Below, in pieces: positions 8,245 through 18,465 of a DNA stretch of 64,000 nucleotides (positions within the stretch are counted from its first letter, which is position 1; each line of letters begins with the position of its first letter). The translations under genes were made by a program, and so were the position numbers. The stretch is from Hoeflea algicola (GTDB lineage Bacteria > Pseudomonadota > Alphaproteobacteria > Rhizobiales > Rhizobiaceae). The stretch is taken from assembly GCF_026619415.1 (NCBI RefSeq), contig NZ_JAOVZR010000001.1, positions 4,572,501-4,636,500 on the forward strand, given 5' to 3'. The notes beneath the pieces are model-generated. The model saw only the letters and a program-made list of their open reading frames with translations, ran no database searches and was not told the DNA's origin.

Positions 8245-10305
8245 ATGAAACCTGACCTTTCCCGCCTTCTAAGGCCCAGATCCATCGCGCTGTTTGGCGG
8301 CGGCTGGGCCGTCAATGTTGTGGCGCAGCTGAAGAAATCCGGCTTTGATGGCGACATCTGGCCGGTCAATCCGAAACGTAGTGACATCCTCGGCGTGCAC
8401 TGCATCGCCTCCATTGATGATCTGCCGGGCGCGCCAGATGCCAGCTTCATCGGCGTCAATCGCGATGCGACCATCGAGGTGGTCGAAAAGCTCAGCACCA
8501 TGGGAGCCGGCGGGGCAACCTGTTTTGCCTCAGGCTTTCTCGAAAGCGAAACTGAAACTGCCGGCGGGGCTGATCTGCAGGCGCGGCTTGTCGAGGCCGC
8601 AGGCGATATGCCGATTCTCGGGCCCAATTGCTACGGGCTTCTCAACTATCTCGATAATGTCACGCTGTGGCCGGATCAGCACGGCGGCATGACTGTGGAT
8701 CGTGGCGTGGCAATTATCGCCCAGTCCTCCAACATCGCCATCAACATGACCATGCAGGCCCGCGGTCTGCCGATTGCCTATGTGATTGCCGCCGGCAATC
8801 AGGCGCAGGTCGGCGCCAGCGCCATCGCCGAAGCACTGCTTGACGATGATCGTGTCACCGCCATCGGGCTTTATCTCGAAGGTTTTGGTGATATCCGTGC
8901 ATTGGAAGCCTTAGCCGCCAAGGCGCACGCCAAGGGTAAACCGGTGGTCGCCATCAAGATCGGCCGCTCCGATAAGGCCCGCGCTGCCACGATGACCCAC
9001 ACCGCTTCGCTGGCCGGCGATGCCGCAGCTGGCTCGGCATTGCTCAAACGTCTCGGGATCATTGAGGTCGAGACAATTGCAGTCTTTCTTGAAACGCTCA
9101 AGCTTCTGCATATGGTCGGGCCGTTGCCGGGGTCCGCAATCTGTTCGGTCAGTTGCTCCGGTGGCGAAGCAAGCCTGATGGCGGATCTGAGCAGCGGGAC
9201 CAATCTGGAGTTTGCCGATTTCGCGCCAGCTCAACGCGCCGCGTTGAAAGCCGAACTTGGACCCATCGTCACCATCGCCAATCCGCTCGATTATCACACC
9301 TTCATCTGGGGTGACACGCCTCGCATGACCCGGATGTTCTCGATGGTCATGGCCGAAACATTTGACCTCATCGTCTTCATTCTGGACCTCCCACGTGCCG
9401 ACCGCTGCGACCCGTCAGGCTATCAATGCGCAGTCGACGCCATTGTTGCAGCCAAGGCAGACACCGGCGCGCGCGTTGCGGTATTGGCGAGCCTGCCTGA
9501 AAATATGTCGGACAGCTTCACTCGCAGTTTCATGGAGGGAGGTGTCGCCGTCCTCCACGGCATGAGTGAAGGCATAGCGGCCATAAACTCCGCCATTGCC
9601 GCAGGCCGGATCAGCAGTAGTGAAGCTCCGGGTGTGCAGCTGGCATCAACGCATGCCGGAACGCCCGTCACCCTCAGTGAGGCTGCCTCGAAAGACGTTC
9701 TGTCCGGCTTTGGCCTCAAATGTCCGCAGAGCCGAACCGCTGCGACAATCGATGAGTTGGCCGAAGCTTCCGCCGCACTGGAATTTCCTGTCGTGCTCAA
9801 GGGAACGGGCGCGGCGCACAAGAGCGAAGCCGGGCTGGTGGTGCTCAATATTCCAAACCAGCAGGATCTTGTTGCTGCGGCTGAACATATGAGCGGCACA
9901 GCTCAAGGGTATCTGGTCGAGGAAATGGTGTCAGGCCAACTTGCCGAACTGTTGATCGGCATCACCCGTGATCCGACAGGCATGTTTCTGTTGACCCTCG
10001 GCGCCGGAGGCGTTCTGACCGAGCTGCTGGGGGACACGGCCAGCTTGCTCTTGCCCGCAAGCCGGACCGAGATTGAGGCCGCATTCAAGAGCCTGAAGGT
10101 CGGCCGGCTGCTTGAAGGCTATCGCGGCAAACCGGCAGCAGACATCGCGTCGCTGGTCGATGCGGCGATGGCTGTGTGCAACTATGCTGAAGCTCACGCC
10201 GACCGGCTCATTGAGCTGGAAGTCAATCCATTGATCGCCCGCACGTCTGACGCCATAGCCGTCGACGCGCTGATTTGTCTGAATGAGGAAGGAACCCGAC
10301 CATGA
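8245..10305 (+). CDS. ADP-forming acyl-CoA synthetase (fused alpha/beta subunits)
   Basis: 686 residues. The N-terminal CoA-binding domain starts LLRPRSIALFGGGWAVNVVA; the middle ligase domain contains MTHTASLAGDAAAG with the histidine (about residue 252) that is phosphorylated in this family; an ATP-grasp domain from about 470 shows FPVVLKGTGAAHKSEAGLVV. This is the acetyl-CoA synthetase (ADP-forming) / PAT-like fused architecture, which activates a carboxylate with ATP and CoA giving ADP and Pi. Here it probably activates gamma-butyrobetaine or a related betaine, replacing CaiC and CaiB, which are absent. The start at 8245 is eight bases after the upstream stop; its own stop overlaps the hydratase ATG at 10302. 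Confidence 0.87.
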   Translation: MKPDLSRLLRPRSIALFGGGWAVNVVAQLKKSGFDGDIWPVNPKRSDILGVHCIASIDDLPGAPDASFIGVNRDATIEVVEKLSTMGAGGATCFASGFLESETETAGGADLQARLVEAAGDMPILGPNCYGLLNYLDNVTLWPDQHGGMTVDRGVAIIAQSSNIAINMTMQARGLPIAYVIAAGNQAQVGASAIAEALLDDDRVTAIGLYLEGFGDIRALEALAAKAHAKGKPVVAIKIGRSDKARAATMTHTASLAGDAAAGSALLKRLGIIEVETIAVFLETLKLLHMVGPLPGSAICSVSCSGGEASLMADLSSGTNLEFADFAPAQRAALKAELGPIVTIANPLDYHTFIWGDTPRMTRMFSMVMAETFDLIVFILDLPRADRCDPSGYQCAVDAIVAAKADTGARVAVLASLPENMSDSFTRSFMEGGVAVLHGMSEGIAAINSAIAAGRISSSEAPGVQLASTHAGTPVTLSEAASKDVLSGFGLKCPQSRTAATIDELAEASAALEFPVVLKGTGAAHKSEAGLVVLNIPNQQDLVAAAEHMSGTAQGYLVEEMVSGQLAELLIGITRDPTGMFLLTLGAGGVLTELLGDTASLLLPASRTEIEAAFKSLKVGRLLEGYRGKPAADIASLVDAAMAVCNYAEAHADRLIELEVNPLIARTSDAIAVDALICLNEEGTRP

Positions 10306-11084
10306 CCGGACCAATCAAGACCCGTATTGTTGGCCACGTGCTGGAAGTCACGCTTGACCGGCCAAAGGCCAATGCGGTCGATTTGGAAACCAGCCGTATC
10401 ATGGGCGAGGTGTTCCGCGATTTCCGTGACAATCCGGATTTGCGTGTCGCAATCCTCACTGGCGCCGGCGAGAAATTCTTTTGCCCCGGCTGGGACCTGA
10501 AGGCTGCAGCCGATGGCGATGCGGTCGATGGCGATTACGGCGTCGGCGGCTTCGGTGGACTTCAGGAACTGCCGCATCTCAACAAGCCGGTGATCTGCGC
10601 CGTCAACGGCATCTGTTGTGGTGGCGGGCTGGAGATAGCACTGTCCTGCGACATCATTCTGGCAGCCGAACATGCCAGTTTTGCACTGCCTGAAATCCGC
10701 TCGGGCACCGTCGCCGATGCGGCTTCGATCAAGCTGCCCAAGCGCATTCCCTATCATATCGCCATGGAAATGCTGTTCACCGGCCGCTGGCTTGATGCCG
10801 AGGAAGCCCACCGCTGGGGCTTCGTCAACCAGATTCATAAGGCCGATGAGCTGATGGTCAAGGCCTGGGAAATGGCCGAGCTGCTCGCGTCCGGCCCGCC
10901 GCTGGTTTTTGCCGCGATCAAGGAAGTGGTGCGCGAAGCCGAAGGCGAGAAATTCCAGGACACCATGAACAAGGTCACCAAACGGCAATTACGCACCGTT
11001 GATACACTCTATGGCTCTGAGGACAATCTCGAAGGATCAAAGGCTTTTGCCGAAAAGCGCGATCCGGTCTGGAAGGGCAAATAG
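10302..11084 (+). CDS. caiD: Crotonobetainyl-CoA hydratase-like crotonase
   Basis: 260 residues of the crotonase family with close resemblance to Escherichia coli CaiD as remembered: LEVTLDRPKANAVDLETS at the start, ILTGAGEKFFCPGWDLKAAA in the oxyanion-hole region, a GGFGGLQEL stretch, CCGGGLEIALSCDI, and a C-terminus ending FAEKRDPVWKGK. CaiD reversibly hydrates crotonobetainyl-CoA to L-carnitinyl-CoA. The carnitine operon supports this reaction in the direction gamma-butyrobetaine to carnitine. ATGA overlap with the CoA synthetase shows translational coupling. It is the last gene of the operon and converges on hutC after 16 bases without a visible terminator. Confidence 0.9.
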   Translation: MTGPIKTRIVGHVLEVTLDRPKANAVDLETSRIMGEVFRDFRDNPDLRVAILTGAGEKFFCPGWDLKAAADGDAVDGDYGVGGFGGLQELPHLNKPVICAVNGICCGGGLEIALSCDIILAAEHASFALPEIRSGTVADAASIKLPKRIPYHIAMEMLFTGRWLDAEEAHRWGFVNQIHKADELMVKAWEMAELLASGPPLVFAAIKEVVREAEGEKFQDTMNKVTKRQLRTVDTLYGSEDNLEGSKAFAEKRDPVWKGK

Positions 11085-11100
11085 GTCGACGCCTGACCGC

Positions 11101-11814
11101 TCAGATCTTGGTATGCATCTGATAGCCCGGTGCAAAGGTCAGCCGCACCGAGGTGATCACCAGCCCCTTGTTCCAGGTGCTGCGGTCTATGACGAACAGA
11201 CCTTCGCCTTCCTTGCAGGCAAGGATTTCGGCTTCGCGTTTGCCTGCAGTCATTGCCGAGAACGAGAAGTCGCCACCCTCGAACGGGATGTTTGCCACCA
11301 GCCACTCATTGGCGCTTTTGACGGTGAGATCGGCTGTCTCGATGCCGGGCACCGCTGCTGTGTTGATCCAGCGGTCTCCGAACACATAGGGTTTGCCGTC
11401 AGCCAGATGCAGCGTGACCAGATGGATCAGCTTGACGCCGGACTCGATCTGCATGCGGGCCCGGATGCCTGATGGCGGCACCGCGCGCTCCTGCGTGAGC
11501 ACCGTGTGGCGGTAGGTCTGGCCCTTGCCTTCGATCTCGTAGCGGATCACCGGGATATCAAGCGTGGCCTTGCGCACCGGGTTCAATGCCACCCGAGTTC
11601 CGGCCTTGCGGCGACGGTCGAGAAGTCCTGATTCGGCAAGAGCCCGAAGTGCCCGGTTGACTGTTGCCCTGGCGCAGCCGAACTCGATCGCCAGTTCCGC
11701 CTCGTTCGGAATGAAGTCTCCCGGCTTCCATTCGCGGGCGTTGATCCGGCGCAGAACTTCCGCCTGAACCGATTGCCAGCTGTTGAATTCTCCCCGCTCA
11801 AATGGCTTCTCCAA
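11101..11814 (-). CDS. hutC: Histidine-utilisation repressor (GntR/HutC family)
   Basis: 237 residues: an N-terminal GntR winged helix (NEAELAIEFGCARATVNRAL about 40-59, then LAESGLLDRRRKAGTRV) followed by a UTRA effector domain ending LTFAPGYQMHTKI. In this family urocanate usually releases the repressor from hut promoters. It lies directly downstream of hutF on the same strand and overlaps its 3' end by 17 bases. The only start in frame after a stop is a TTG at 11812-11814, with GAAGGAG very close upstream; the poor spacing means the real start could be slightly further in. The target is probably the hutF/hutI divergent region. Confidence 0.9.
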   Translation of the reverse strand: MEKPFERGEFNSWQSVQAEVLRRINAREWKPGDFIPNEAELAIEFGCARATVNRALRALAESGLLDRRRKAGTRVALNPVRKATLDIPVIRYEIEGKGQTYRHTVLTQERAVPPSGIRARMQIESGVKLIHLVTLHLADGKPYVFGDRWINTAAVPGIETADLTVKSANEWLVANIPFEGGDFSFSAMTAGKREAEILACKEGEGLFVIDRSTWNKGLVITSVRLTFAPGYQMHTKI

Positions 11815-13166
11815 GCTCCTTCATCGCCTTCGCATAGGCCGAGACGATAGCCTCCCGTTTCACGTGCTTGCCGCCTGTCACCATGTGGCGGCCTGCCGAC
11901 CAGACATCGCCTACGATGCGGTCGTCGCCGGCGAATATGTAGCAATCGAGAATTGTGTCGCCGGTTCGGCCGATAAGATCAATCGCGTCGGCATCAAGCG
12001 CCATCATGTCGGCGAGCTTGCCGACCGCTAGAGCCCCATTATTGCGCGCCGACACACTGGCCCCACCCGCGTTGATGGCATCAAACAGCCGCCGTCCGGT
12101 GGACTTGTCTTGCGTCGCCAATGCCGCGCGCGAATGATCACGCAGCCGTTGCGAGTAGTCGAGTGTTCTGAGTTCTTCCGACAGCGAGATGCGGATGTTC
12201 GAGATCCGAACCGATGGCAATCGCGCCGCCGTTTTCAAACCAGCGGACGCCATCAAAGATGCCGTCGCCCAGGCTTGATTCTGTGATCGGGCAGAGTCCT
12301 GCAATCGCTCCGCTTCTGGCGAGGCCTTCGGTTTCATGCGGCAACATCTGCGTGCAATGGATGAAACAGCGTCGCTCATTCAGCTCCATTTTTTCAAGCA
12401 CCAGTTCCACCGGTCTTTTGCCATGCGCGGCCTCGATTTCCTCCACCTCTGCAATTTGCTCAGCCAAATGCATGTGCAGCGGATTGTCGCCGGCCAGCTC
12501 GGCATGGTGCGCAAGGTCTTCAATTGCAATCGCGCGCAGACTGTGCGGCGCAACCCCGATGCGGCTGTCGGCGGGCAGGTGGGCAATGGCTTCCGCAGAT
12601 TTGGCATGAAGCTCGGTGTAGCGGTCAAGCGTGTTGCCAAAGCGTATTTGTCCCGGCCCCAACGGGCGCTTGTCGCAGCCGCCATATTGGTAATGCACAG
12701 GCAGAAGCGTCAATCCCATGCCGGTCGTGGCGCTTGCAGCAGCAATCCGCTCGGCCATTTCAGCCAGATTGGCATAGGGCACGCCGCCCGGCTGATGGTG
12801 CAGATAGTGAAATTCGACATTGGCGCTGTAGCCTGCTTCCAGCATTTCCATCTGCATGAAAGCGGCAATTGCTTCGACATGATCCGGCGTCAGCCGGTCG
12901 AGAAACCGAAACATCAATTGTCGCCAGGTCCAGAATGAATCCGAGGTGTTTGGCCCGCGCTTTTCGGTCAACCCCGCCATCGCCCGCTGAAATGCATGGC
13001 TGTGGCAGTTGGCTGGCGCTGGCAGCAGAATGCCGGTCTTGTGGCCACTCGATGGCTGGTCGGTTTCGATCGACACAATCAACCCGTTCTGGTCGATTTC
13101 AACCCTGACATTTTCCGCCCACCCGCTCGCCAGTAACGCTTTTTCGGCCCAAACGCTTGTCATCAT
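11798..13166 (-). pseudogene. hutF: Formiminoglutamate deiminase, interrupted by a +1 frameshift
   Basis: HutF converts N-formimino-L-glutamate to N-formyl-L-glutamate plus ammonia. The 5' part (13166 down to about 12204) reads through metal-binding ANCHSHAFQRAMAG, a central HMHLAEQ and FIHCTQM, and reaches GGAIAIGSD in frame. One base later the conserved continuation SNIRISLSEELRTLDYSQRL is found in the next frame and runs to the stop at 11798-11800. Removing one G at about 12203 on the plus strand restores an uninterrupted protein of about 455 residues. Without it, translation ends at 12138 and lacks the C-terminal quarter. Both halves are otherwise well conserved, so this is a very recent mutation or a base error. 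A ribosome site AGAGGCGAGG precedes the ATG at 13166. Confidence 0.85.
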
Positions 13167-13175
13167 CCTCGCCTC

Positions 13176-13205
13176 TTGACAGGTTATTATGTATATACTT
13201 ATAGT
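13176..13205 (+). promoter_or_regulatory. hutI promoter with overlapping candidate HutC operator
   Basis: Between hutF and hutI there is a TTGACA (13176-13181) and, 18 bases later, TATAGT (13200-13205), a good sigma-70-type promoter reading toward hutI, with the ATG at 13237. The spacer contains GTATATAC (13191-13198), a perfect 8-base palindrome in an AT-rich context, similar in style to operators of HutC-type repressors. Repressor bound here would block the promoter. Positions are seen directly; the regulator assignment is inference. Confidence 0.5.
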
Positions 13206-13236
13206 TCAATCATGCGAACATAACAATGGCGAAATC

Positions 13237-14430
13237 ATGCTTCTGACCAACGCGACATTGGCGACCATGGACGGCACGCCAGCCTATGGACTGGTAGAGC
13301 AGGGGGTAATCGTCACCGAGGCGGGGCGGATCGCCTGGGTGGGGCCGGCATCGGAATTGCCGGCTGAATTTCACGGCCATGAATCCCTCAATCTCGGCGG
13401 CCGGCTGGTAACGCCGGCGCTGATTGATTGCCATACCCATGTGGTTCATGGCGGTAACCGCGCGAAGGAATTCGAGATGCGTCTTCAGGGCGCGTCCTAC
13501 GAGGAAGTTGCCCGGGCAGGCGGCGGCATCGTTTCCACCGTTGGCGCCACCCGATCCGCATCCGAGGATGATTTGCTGGCCGGCTCGCTCACCCGGGTTG
13601 ATGCGCTGATTGCCGAAGGTGTTTCCACCATCGAAATCAAGTCCGGTTACGGCCTCGATATTGAAAACGAGTTGAAAATGCTGCGCGCTGCCAAGGCTGT
13701 GGCTGAACGTCGTCAGGTTAGGGTCAGGACCAGCTATCTCGGCGCGCACGCGGTGCCGCCCGAATACAAGGATCGCCCCGATGCCTATATCGACGAGGTC
13801 TGTATTCCCGGACTCGAGGCTGCCCATGCGGAAGGTCTGGTCGATGCGGTTGATGGTTTTTGCGAGGGCATTGCCTTTACACCGGACCAGATAGCCCGCG
13901 TCTTCGACAAGGCCAGGTCGCTCGGCATTCCGGTCAAGTTGCACGCCGAACAGCTATCCAACCTCGGTGGTGCGCAATTGGCCGCGAGCTATGGCGCTTT
14001 GTCTGCCGACCATCTTGAATATGCCAACGCTGCGGATGCTGCAGCCATGGCAAAAGCAGGCACCGTCGCGGTTATCCTGCCCGGTGCATTTTACACACTG
14101 CATGAAACCGCCGCGCCGCCAATTGACGCATTTCGCCAAAATGGCGTGGCGATGGCTGTAGCAACGGATTGCAATCCGGGCTCATCGCCAATGACCTCGC
14201 TGCTTCTCAGCATGAACATGGCCTGCACCCTGTTCCGCATGACACCGGAAGAAGCGCTTGCGGGTGTCACAAGAAACGCCGCCCGAGCATTGGGTCTCGG
14301 TGATGCAGGCATGATCAAGCCTGGCTTGCGCGCCGATCTCGCCGTTTGGAATGTCGAGCATCCGGCGGAACTGGCCTACCGCATTGGATTCAACCCGCTC
14401 TGGAAGCGGATTTATGGAGGCGCGCTATGA
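13237..14430 (+). CDS. hutI: Imidazolonepropionase
   Basis: 397 residues of the amidohydrolase superfamily. The metal motif [19 protein letters not shown] (around residue 66) and [10 protein letters not shown], then [13 protein letters not shown] and [16 protein letters not shown], are the HutI signatures. It hydrolyses 4-imidazolone-5-propanoate to N-formimino-L-glutamate, the third step of histidine breakdown. ATG 13237 ([13 protein letters not shown]) fits the family start and keeps the promoter upstream; an in-frame ATG at 13189 would lie inside the promoter. The stop TGA at 14428-14430 overlaps the hutH ATG. Confidence 0.95.
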   Translation: MLLTNATLATMDGTPAYGLVEQGVIVTEAGRIAWVGPASELPAEFHGHESLNLGGRLVTPALIDCHTHVVHGGNRAKEFEMRLQGASYEEVARAGGGIVSTVGATRSASEDDLLAGSLTRVDALIAEGVSTIEIKSGYGLDIENELKMLRAAKAVAERRQVRVRTSYLGAHAVPPEYKDRPDAYIDEVCIPGLEAAHAEGLVDAVDGFCEGIAFTPDQIARVFDKARSLGIPVKLHAEQLSNLGGAQLAASYGALSADHLEYANAADAAAMAKAGTVAVILPGAFYTLHETAAPPIDAFRQNGVAMAVATDCNPGSSPMTSLLLSMNMACTLFRMTPEEALAGVTRNAARALGLGDAGMIKPGLRADLAVWNVEHPAELAYRIGFNPLWKRIYGGAL

Positions 14431-15968
14431 AGCTGACGCTATTGCCCGGTCAGGCGACGCTTGGCCAACTCGAACAGATCTGGCGCACCGGTGTTGCAGC
14501 GGTTCTCGATGACAGCGCCCTGCCGGGTATTGAGGCGGCCGCAGATCTTGTCCGTCAGGCTGCGGCCGGCGACGAGGCGGTTTATGGCGTCAATACCGGT
14601 TTCGGTAAGCTTGCCAGTGTCCGCATCAAGCCCGGCGATACCGCGCAGTTGCAGCGCAACCTGATCCTGTCGCATTGCTGCGGCGTCGGCGAGCCACTCG
14701 ACATCGCCACCACCCGGTTGATGATGGCGCTGAAGCTGCTTTCGGCCGGGCGCGGCGCTTCCGGCATCACCTGGAAAACCCTGTCGGTCATTCAGGACAT
14801 GCTGGCCAAGGGCGTCACGCCTGTGACTCCGAGTCAGGGTTCTGTAGGCGCTTCGGGTGATCTGGCGCCACTGGCGCATATGGCCGCCGCCATGATCGGC
14901 GAGGGGGAGGCGATCTTTGACGGCGAACGCATGCCTGCCGGAAAGGCGCTGGCCGCCGCCGGAGTCGAGCCTGCCGTGCTGGCGCCGAAAGAAGGTCTCG
15001 GCCTGATCAACGGCACGCAATTCTCAACGGCCTGCGCGCTGGTTGGTTATTTCTCCGCCATCCGCAATCTTCAGGCCAGTGTCGTCTCTTCCTGCCTGTC
15101 GACCGATGCGATCATGGGATCGACGGCGCCGCTTGAAGCCGGCATTCATGCGTTCCGTGGCCACCGTGGCCAGATCGATGTCGCTCGGGCCATGCGCGCG
15201 GTGATGGATGGCTCTGAAATCCGCGAAAGCCACCGCTCCGGCGATACGCGCGTGCAGGATCCCTATTGCATTCGCTGCCAGCCGCAGGTGGCGGGCGCGG
15301 CACTCGATCTGTTGCGCTTTGCCGGTCAGACGCTGGAGGTCGAGGCCAATGCGGTCTCCGACAATCCTCTGGTGCTGGTCGCTGAAGGCAAGATCGTCTC
15401 CGGCGGCAACTTCCACGCCGAGCCGGTGGCTTTTGCTGCCGACCAGATCGCCATCGCCATCGCCGAGATCGGCGCCATTTCCCAGCGTCGCGTAGCTCTT
15501 ATGGTCGATCCGACCCTGTCGTTTGACTTGCCGCCGTTCCTGACGCCGGCGCCGGGGCTGAACTCAGGCCTGATGATCGCCGAAGTCACCACGGCGGCAC
15601 TGATGAGCGAGAACAAGCATCTCGCCAACCCGTGCTCGACCGATTCCACGCCTACCTCGGCCAACCAGGAAGACCATGTCTCCATGGCTGCCCACGGTGC
15701 GCGGCGGTTGTTGCGGATGAACGACAATCTCAACGTCATCGTCGGCGTCGAATTGATGTGCGCAGCGCAAGGCGTCGAGTTTCGTGCACCGCTGACCACA
15801 AGCCCGGCTTTGCAGTCTGCTCTCGCCTTGATCCGCTCCGAGATTGCCACCCTCAAGGACGACCGGTTCATGGCCGGTGACATCGCCAAGGCCGCATCGC
15901 TGGTGGCCGAGGGCTTGGTTCAGGCCGAATGCAATGTGGCCGGTCTGCTTGCCGGAGAGGCGGCATGA
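14427..15968 (+). CDS. hutH: Histidine ammonia-lyase
   Basis: 513 residues, normal size. The MIO-forming tripeptide Ala-Ser-Gly lies at residues 142-144 in [15 protein letters not shown], the same numbering as the characterised Pseudomonas enzyme. Other conserved blocks are [14 protein letters not shown] (N-terminal active-site loop), [10 protein letters not shown], the [12 protein letters not shown] segment and VSDNPLVLV. It removes ammonia from L-histidine to give urocanate. The gene is coupled to hutI and hutG by ATGA overlaps at both ends. The ATG at 14427 was chosen for this overlap and for the family-like start [12 protein letters not shown]. Confidence 0.96.
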   Translation: MKLTLLPGQATLGQLEQIWRTGVAAVLDDSALPGIEAAADLVRQAAAGDEAVYGVNTGFGKLASVRIKPGDTAQLQRNLILSHCCGVGEPLDIATTRLMMALKLLSAGRGASGITWKTLSVIQDMLAKGVTPVTPSQGSVGASGDLAPLAHMAAAMIGEGEAIFDGERMPAGKALAAAGVEPAVLAPKEGLGLINGTQFSTACALVGYFSAIRNLQASVVSSCLSTDAIMGSTAPLEAGIHAFRGHRGQIDVARAMRAVMDGSEIRESHRSGDTRVQDPYCIRCQPQVAGAALDLLRFAGQTLEVEANAVSDNPLVLVAEGKIVSGGNFHAEPVAFAADQIAIAIAEIGAISQRRVALMVDPTLSFDLPPFLTPAPGLNSGLMIAEVTTAALMSENKHLANPCSTDSTPTSANQEDHVSMAAHGARRLLRMNDNLNVIVGVELMCAAQGVEFRAPLTTSPALQSALALIRSEIATLKDDRFMAGDIAKAASLVAEGLVQAECNVAGLLAGEAA

Positions 15969-16765
15969 CCCCAGTCGATATCAAACAGGGAAGCGGCCCA
16001 ATTGTTCTGGGCCTTCCGCATACCGGCACCCACGTCCCGGCCGACATTTTTGCCCGCCTGACGCCGCTCGGGCAAACGCTGGGCGACACCGATTGGCATG
16101 TCGACCAGCTCTATGACGGCCTGCTGGATGGCGTCACCACGGTGCGCGCCAATTTCCATCGTTACGTTATCGACGCCAACCGCGATCCGTCGGGCGAAAG
16201 CCTCTATCCGGGCCAGAACACCACCGGTCTGGTTCCGATGACTGATTTCGACGGCAAGCCCCTGTGGCTGGAAGAGCCGGACGCTGCGGAAATCGAGGCG
16301 CGCAGGCTCGCCTGGCACGCGCCGTATCATGCAGCGCTGGAAGCCGAGCTTGCGCGGGTCCGTCAGATCCATGGCGTTGCAATCCTCTATGATTGCCATT
16401 CGATCCGCTCCAACATCCCGTTCCTGTTTGAAGGCACGCTGCCGGACTTCAATATCGGCACCAACAATGGCGCCACCTGCGCCCCTGTGATCGAAGGTGT
16501 TGTGTCGGGCATCTGCGCCGGAGCGGAAGGTTATTCGAGCATTCTCAATGGCCGCTTCAAGGGGGGCTGGACCACGCGGCATTATGGTCGCCCGGCCGAC
16601 AATATTCACGCCATCCAGATGGAACTGGCGCAAAGCACGCATCTCGCAGCCGAGGAACTCCCCTTTGCCTACGATCAGGCCAAGGCCGAGAAACTGCGGG
16701 TGCACCTCAAAACCATTCTGACAGCTCTTCAAGATCTGACATCTTCCCTGGGAGGCCACGCATGA
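15965..16765 (+). CDS. hutG: N-formylglutamate deformylase
   Basis: 266 residues of the formylglutamate amidohydrolase (FGase) family: [14 protein letters not shown] near the start, [11 protein letters not shown], the [19 protein letters not shown] block and [17 protein letters not shown] in the centre. It hydrolyses N-formyl-L-glutamate to glutamate and formate, the final step of the HutF route. ATG 15965 overlaps the hutH stop, and its own TGA overlaps the hutU ATG at 16762. HutG is intact although the gene for the preceding step, hutF, is frameshifted. Confidence 0.95.
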   Translation: MTPVDIKQGSGPIVLGLPHTGTHVPADIFARLTPLGQTLGDTDWHVDQLYDGLLDGVTTVRANFHRYVIDANRDPSGESLYPGQNTTGLVPMTDFDGKPLWLEEPDAAEIEARRLAWHAPYHAALEAELARVRQIHGVAILYDCHSIRSNIPFLFEGTLPDFNIGTNNGATCAPVIEGVVSGICAGAEGYSSILNGRFKGGWTTRHYGRPADNIHAIQMELAQSTHLAAEELPFAYDQAKAEKLRVHLKTILTALQDLTSSLGGHA

Positions 16766-18444
16766 CCAATCCGAGACACAATCAGCGCGACGTCTATCCG
16801 CCGACCGGCACTGAGATCACCGCCAAGAGCTGGCTGACTGAAGCGCCGATGCGGATGTTGATGAACAATCTGCATCCCGACGTCGCCGAAAACCCGCACG
16901 AGCTTGTCGTCTATGGCGGTATTGGCCGGGCGGCGCGCACCTGGAAGGATTTCGACCAGATCGTCGCAAGTCTGAAGGAATTGAATGACGACGAGACGCT
17001 TGTTGTCCAGTCGGGCAAGCCGGTGGCCGTGGTCCGCACCCATGTGGATGCGCCACGCGTGCTGATCGCCAACTCCAACCTGGTGCCGCACTGGGCCAAT
17101 TGGGACCATTTCAATGAGCTCGACAAGCGCGGGCTCGCCATGTACGGCCAGATGACCGCCGGATCGTGGATCTATATCGGCACGCAGGGCATTGTGCAGG
17201 GCACCTTCGAAACCTTCGCCGAAGCCGGACGCCAGCATTATGGTGGCGATCTGAAAGGTAAGTGGATCCTGACAGGTGGTCTTGGCGGCATGGGGGGCGC
17301 CCAACCTTTGGCAGCCGTGATGGCCGGTGCCTGCTGTCTCGCCGTCGAGTGCGACGAGACCCGCATCGATTTCCGCCTGCGCACCCGCTATGTCGATGAA
17401 AAGGCCAAGACGCTGGATGAAGCGCTCGCCATGATCGACAAATGGACCAAGGCCGGAGAGGCCAAGTCGGTCGGGCTGGTGGGTAATGCGGCTGATGTCT
17501 TCGTCGAGCTTGTCGAACGCATGAAGGCTGGAGGTCCGCGCCCCGATATAGTCACCGACCAAACCTCTGCGCATGATCCGCTGCACGGCTATCTGCCGCA
17601 GGGCTGGACTGTCGCTGAATGGCGCGAAAAGCAGGAAAGCAATCCCAAGGCCGTCGAAATGGCAGCCCGCACCAGCATGAAGGCTCATGTTGCGGCGATG
17701 GTGGATTTCTGGAACGCCGGCGTTCCGACGCTCGATTACGGCAACAACATTCGCCAGGTGGCGCAGGACGAGGGACTGGAAAACGCCTTCGCATTCCCGG
17801 GCTTCGTGCCGGCCTATATCCGTCCGCTGTTTTGCCGCGGTATCGGCCCGTTCCGCTGGGTAGCGCTGTCGGGGGATCCCGAAGACATCTACAAGACCGA
17901 CGCCAAGATGAAGGAACTGTTTCCCGAAAACACCCATCTGCACGCCTGGCTCGATATGGCCCGCGAACGCATCGCCTTCCAGGGCCTGCCGGCGCGAATC
18001 TGCTGGATTGGTCTTGGCGACCGCCATCGTGCAGGCCTCGCGTTCAACGAGATGGTCGCATCGGGCGAACTCAAAGCTCCGATCGTCATTGGCCGCGATC
18101 ATCTTGATTCAGGCTCTGTTGCTTCGCCCAACCGCGAAACCGAATCCATGAAGGACGGCTCGGATGCCGTCAGCGACTGGCCGCTGCTGAACGCTCTGGT
18201 CAACACCGCGTCCGGCGCCACCTGGGTATCGATCCACCATGGCGGTGGAGTCGGTATGGGGTTCTCGCAGCATTCGGGTATGGTCGTTGTCGCCGATGGC
18301 ACCGACGCCGCCGCCAAACGCCTCGAACGGGTGCTGTGGAACGATCCGGCTTCCGGTGTCTGGCGTCACGCCGATGCCGGCTACGAAATCGCGCTCGATT
18401 GCGCGCGCGAACATGGGCTCAATCTGCCCGCAATCCTTGGGTGA
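16762..18444 (+). CDS. hutU: Urocanate hydratase
   Basis: 560 residues, full length. The NAD-binding glycine stretch [19 protein letters not shown] lies around residues 171-189; the active-site region [17 protein letters not shown] and the C-terminal [18 protein letters not shown] are also standard. It adds water to urocanate to form imidazolonepropionate, using tightly bound NAD+ as electrophile. It is the last of four coupled hut genes. Only 21 bases separate its stop from a TRAP binding-protein gene that carries its own ribosome site, so the transporter is probably co-transcribed. Confidence 0.96.
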   Translation: MTNPRHNQRDVYPPTGTEITAKSWLTEAPMRMLMNNLHPDVAENPHELVVYGGIGRAARTWKDFDQIVASLKELNDDETLVVQSGKPVAVVRTHVDAPRVLIANSNLVPHWANWDHFNELDKRGLAMYGQMTAGSWIYIGTQGIVQGTFETFAEAGRQHYGGDLKGKWILTGGLGGMGGAQPLAAVMAGACCLAVECDETRIDFRLRTRYVDEKAKTLDEALAMIDKWTKAGEAKSVGLVGNAADVFVELVERMKAGGPRPDIVTDQTSAHDPLHGYLPQGWTVAEWREKQESNPKAVEMAARTSMKAHVAAMVDFWNAGVPTLDYGNNIRQVAQDEGLENAFAFPGFVPAYIRPLFCRGIGPFRWVALSGDPEDIYKTDAKMKELFPENTHLHAWLDMARERIAFQGLPARICWIGLGDRHRAGLAFNEMVASGELKAPIVIGRDHLDSGSVASPNRETESMKDGSDAVSDWPLLNALVNTASGATWVSIHHGGGVGMGFSQHSGMVVVADGTDAAAKRLERVLWNDPASGVWRHADAGYEIALDCAREHGLNLPAILG

Positions 18445-18465
18445 ACCAAACTGAGAGGAACGAAA

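Noticed and set aside
13194..13199. TATACT as -10 of the hutI promoter
   Set aside because: It is only 12 bases from TTGACA; TATAGT at 13200-13205 gives the normal 18-base spacing.
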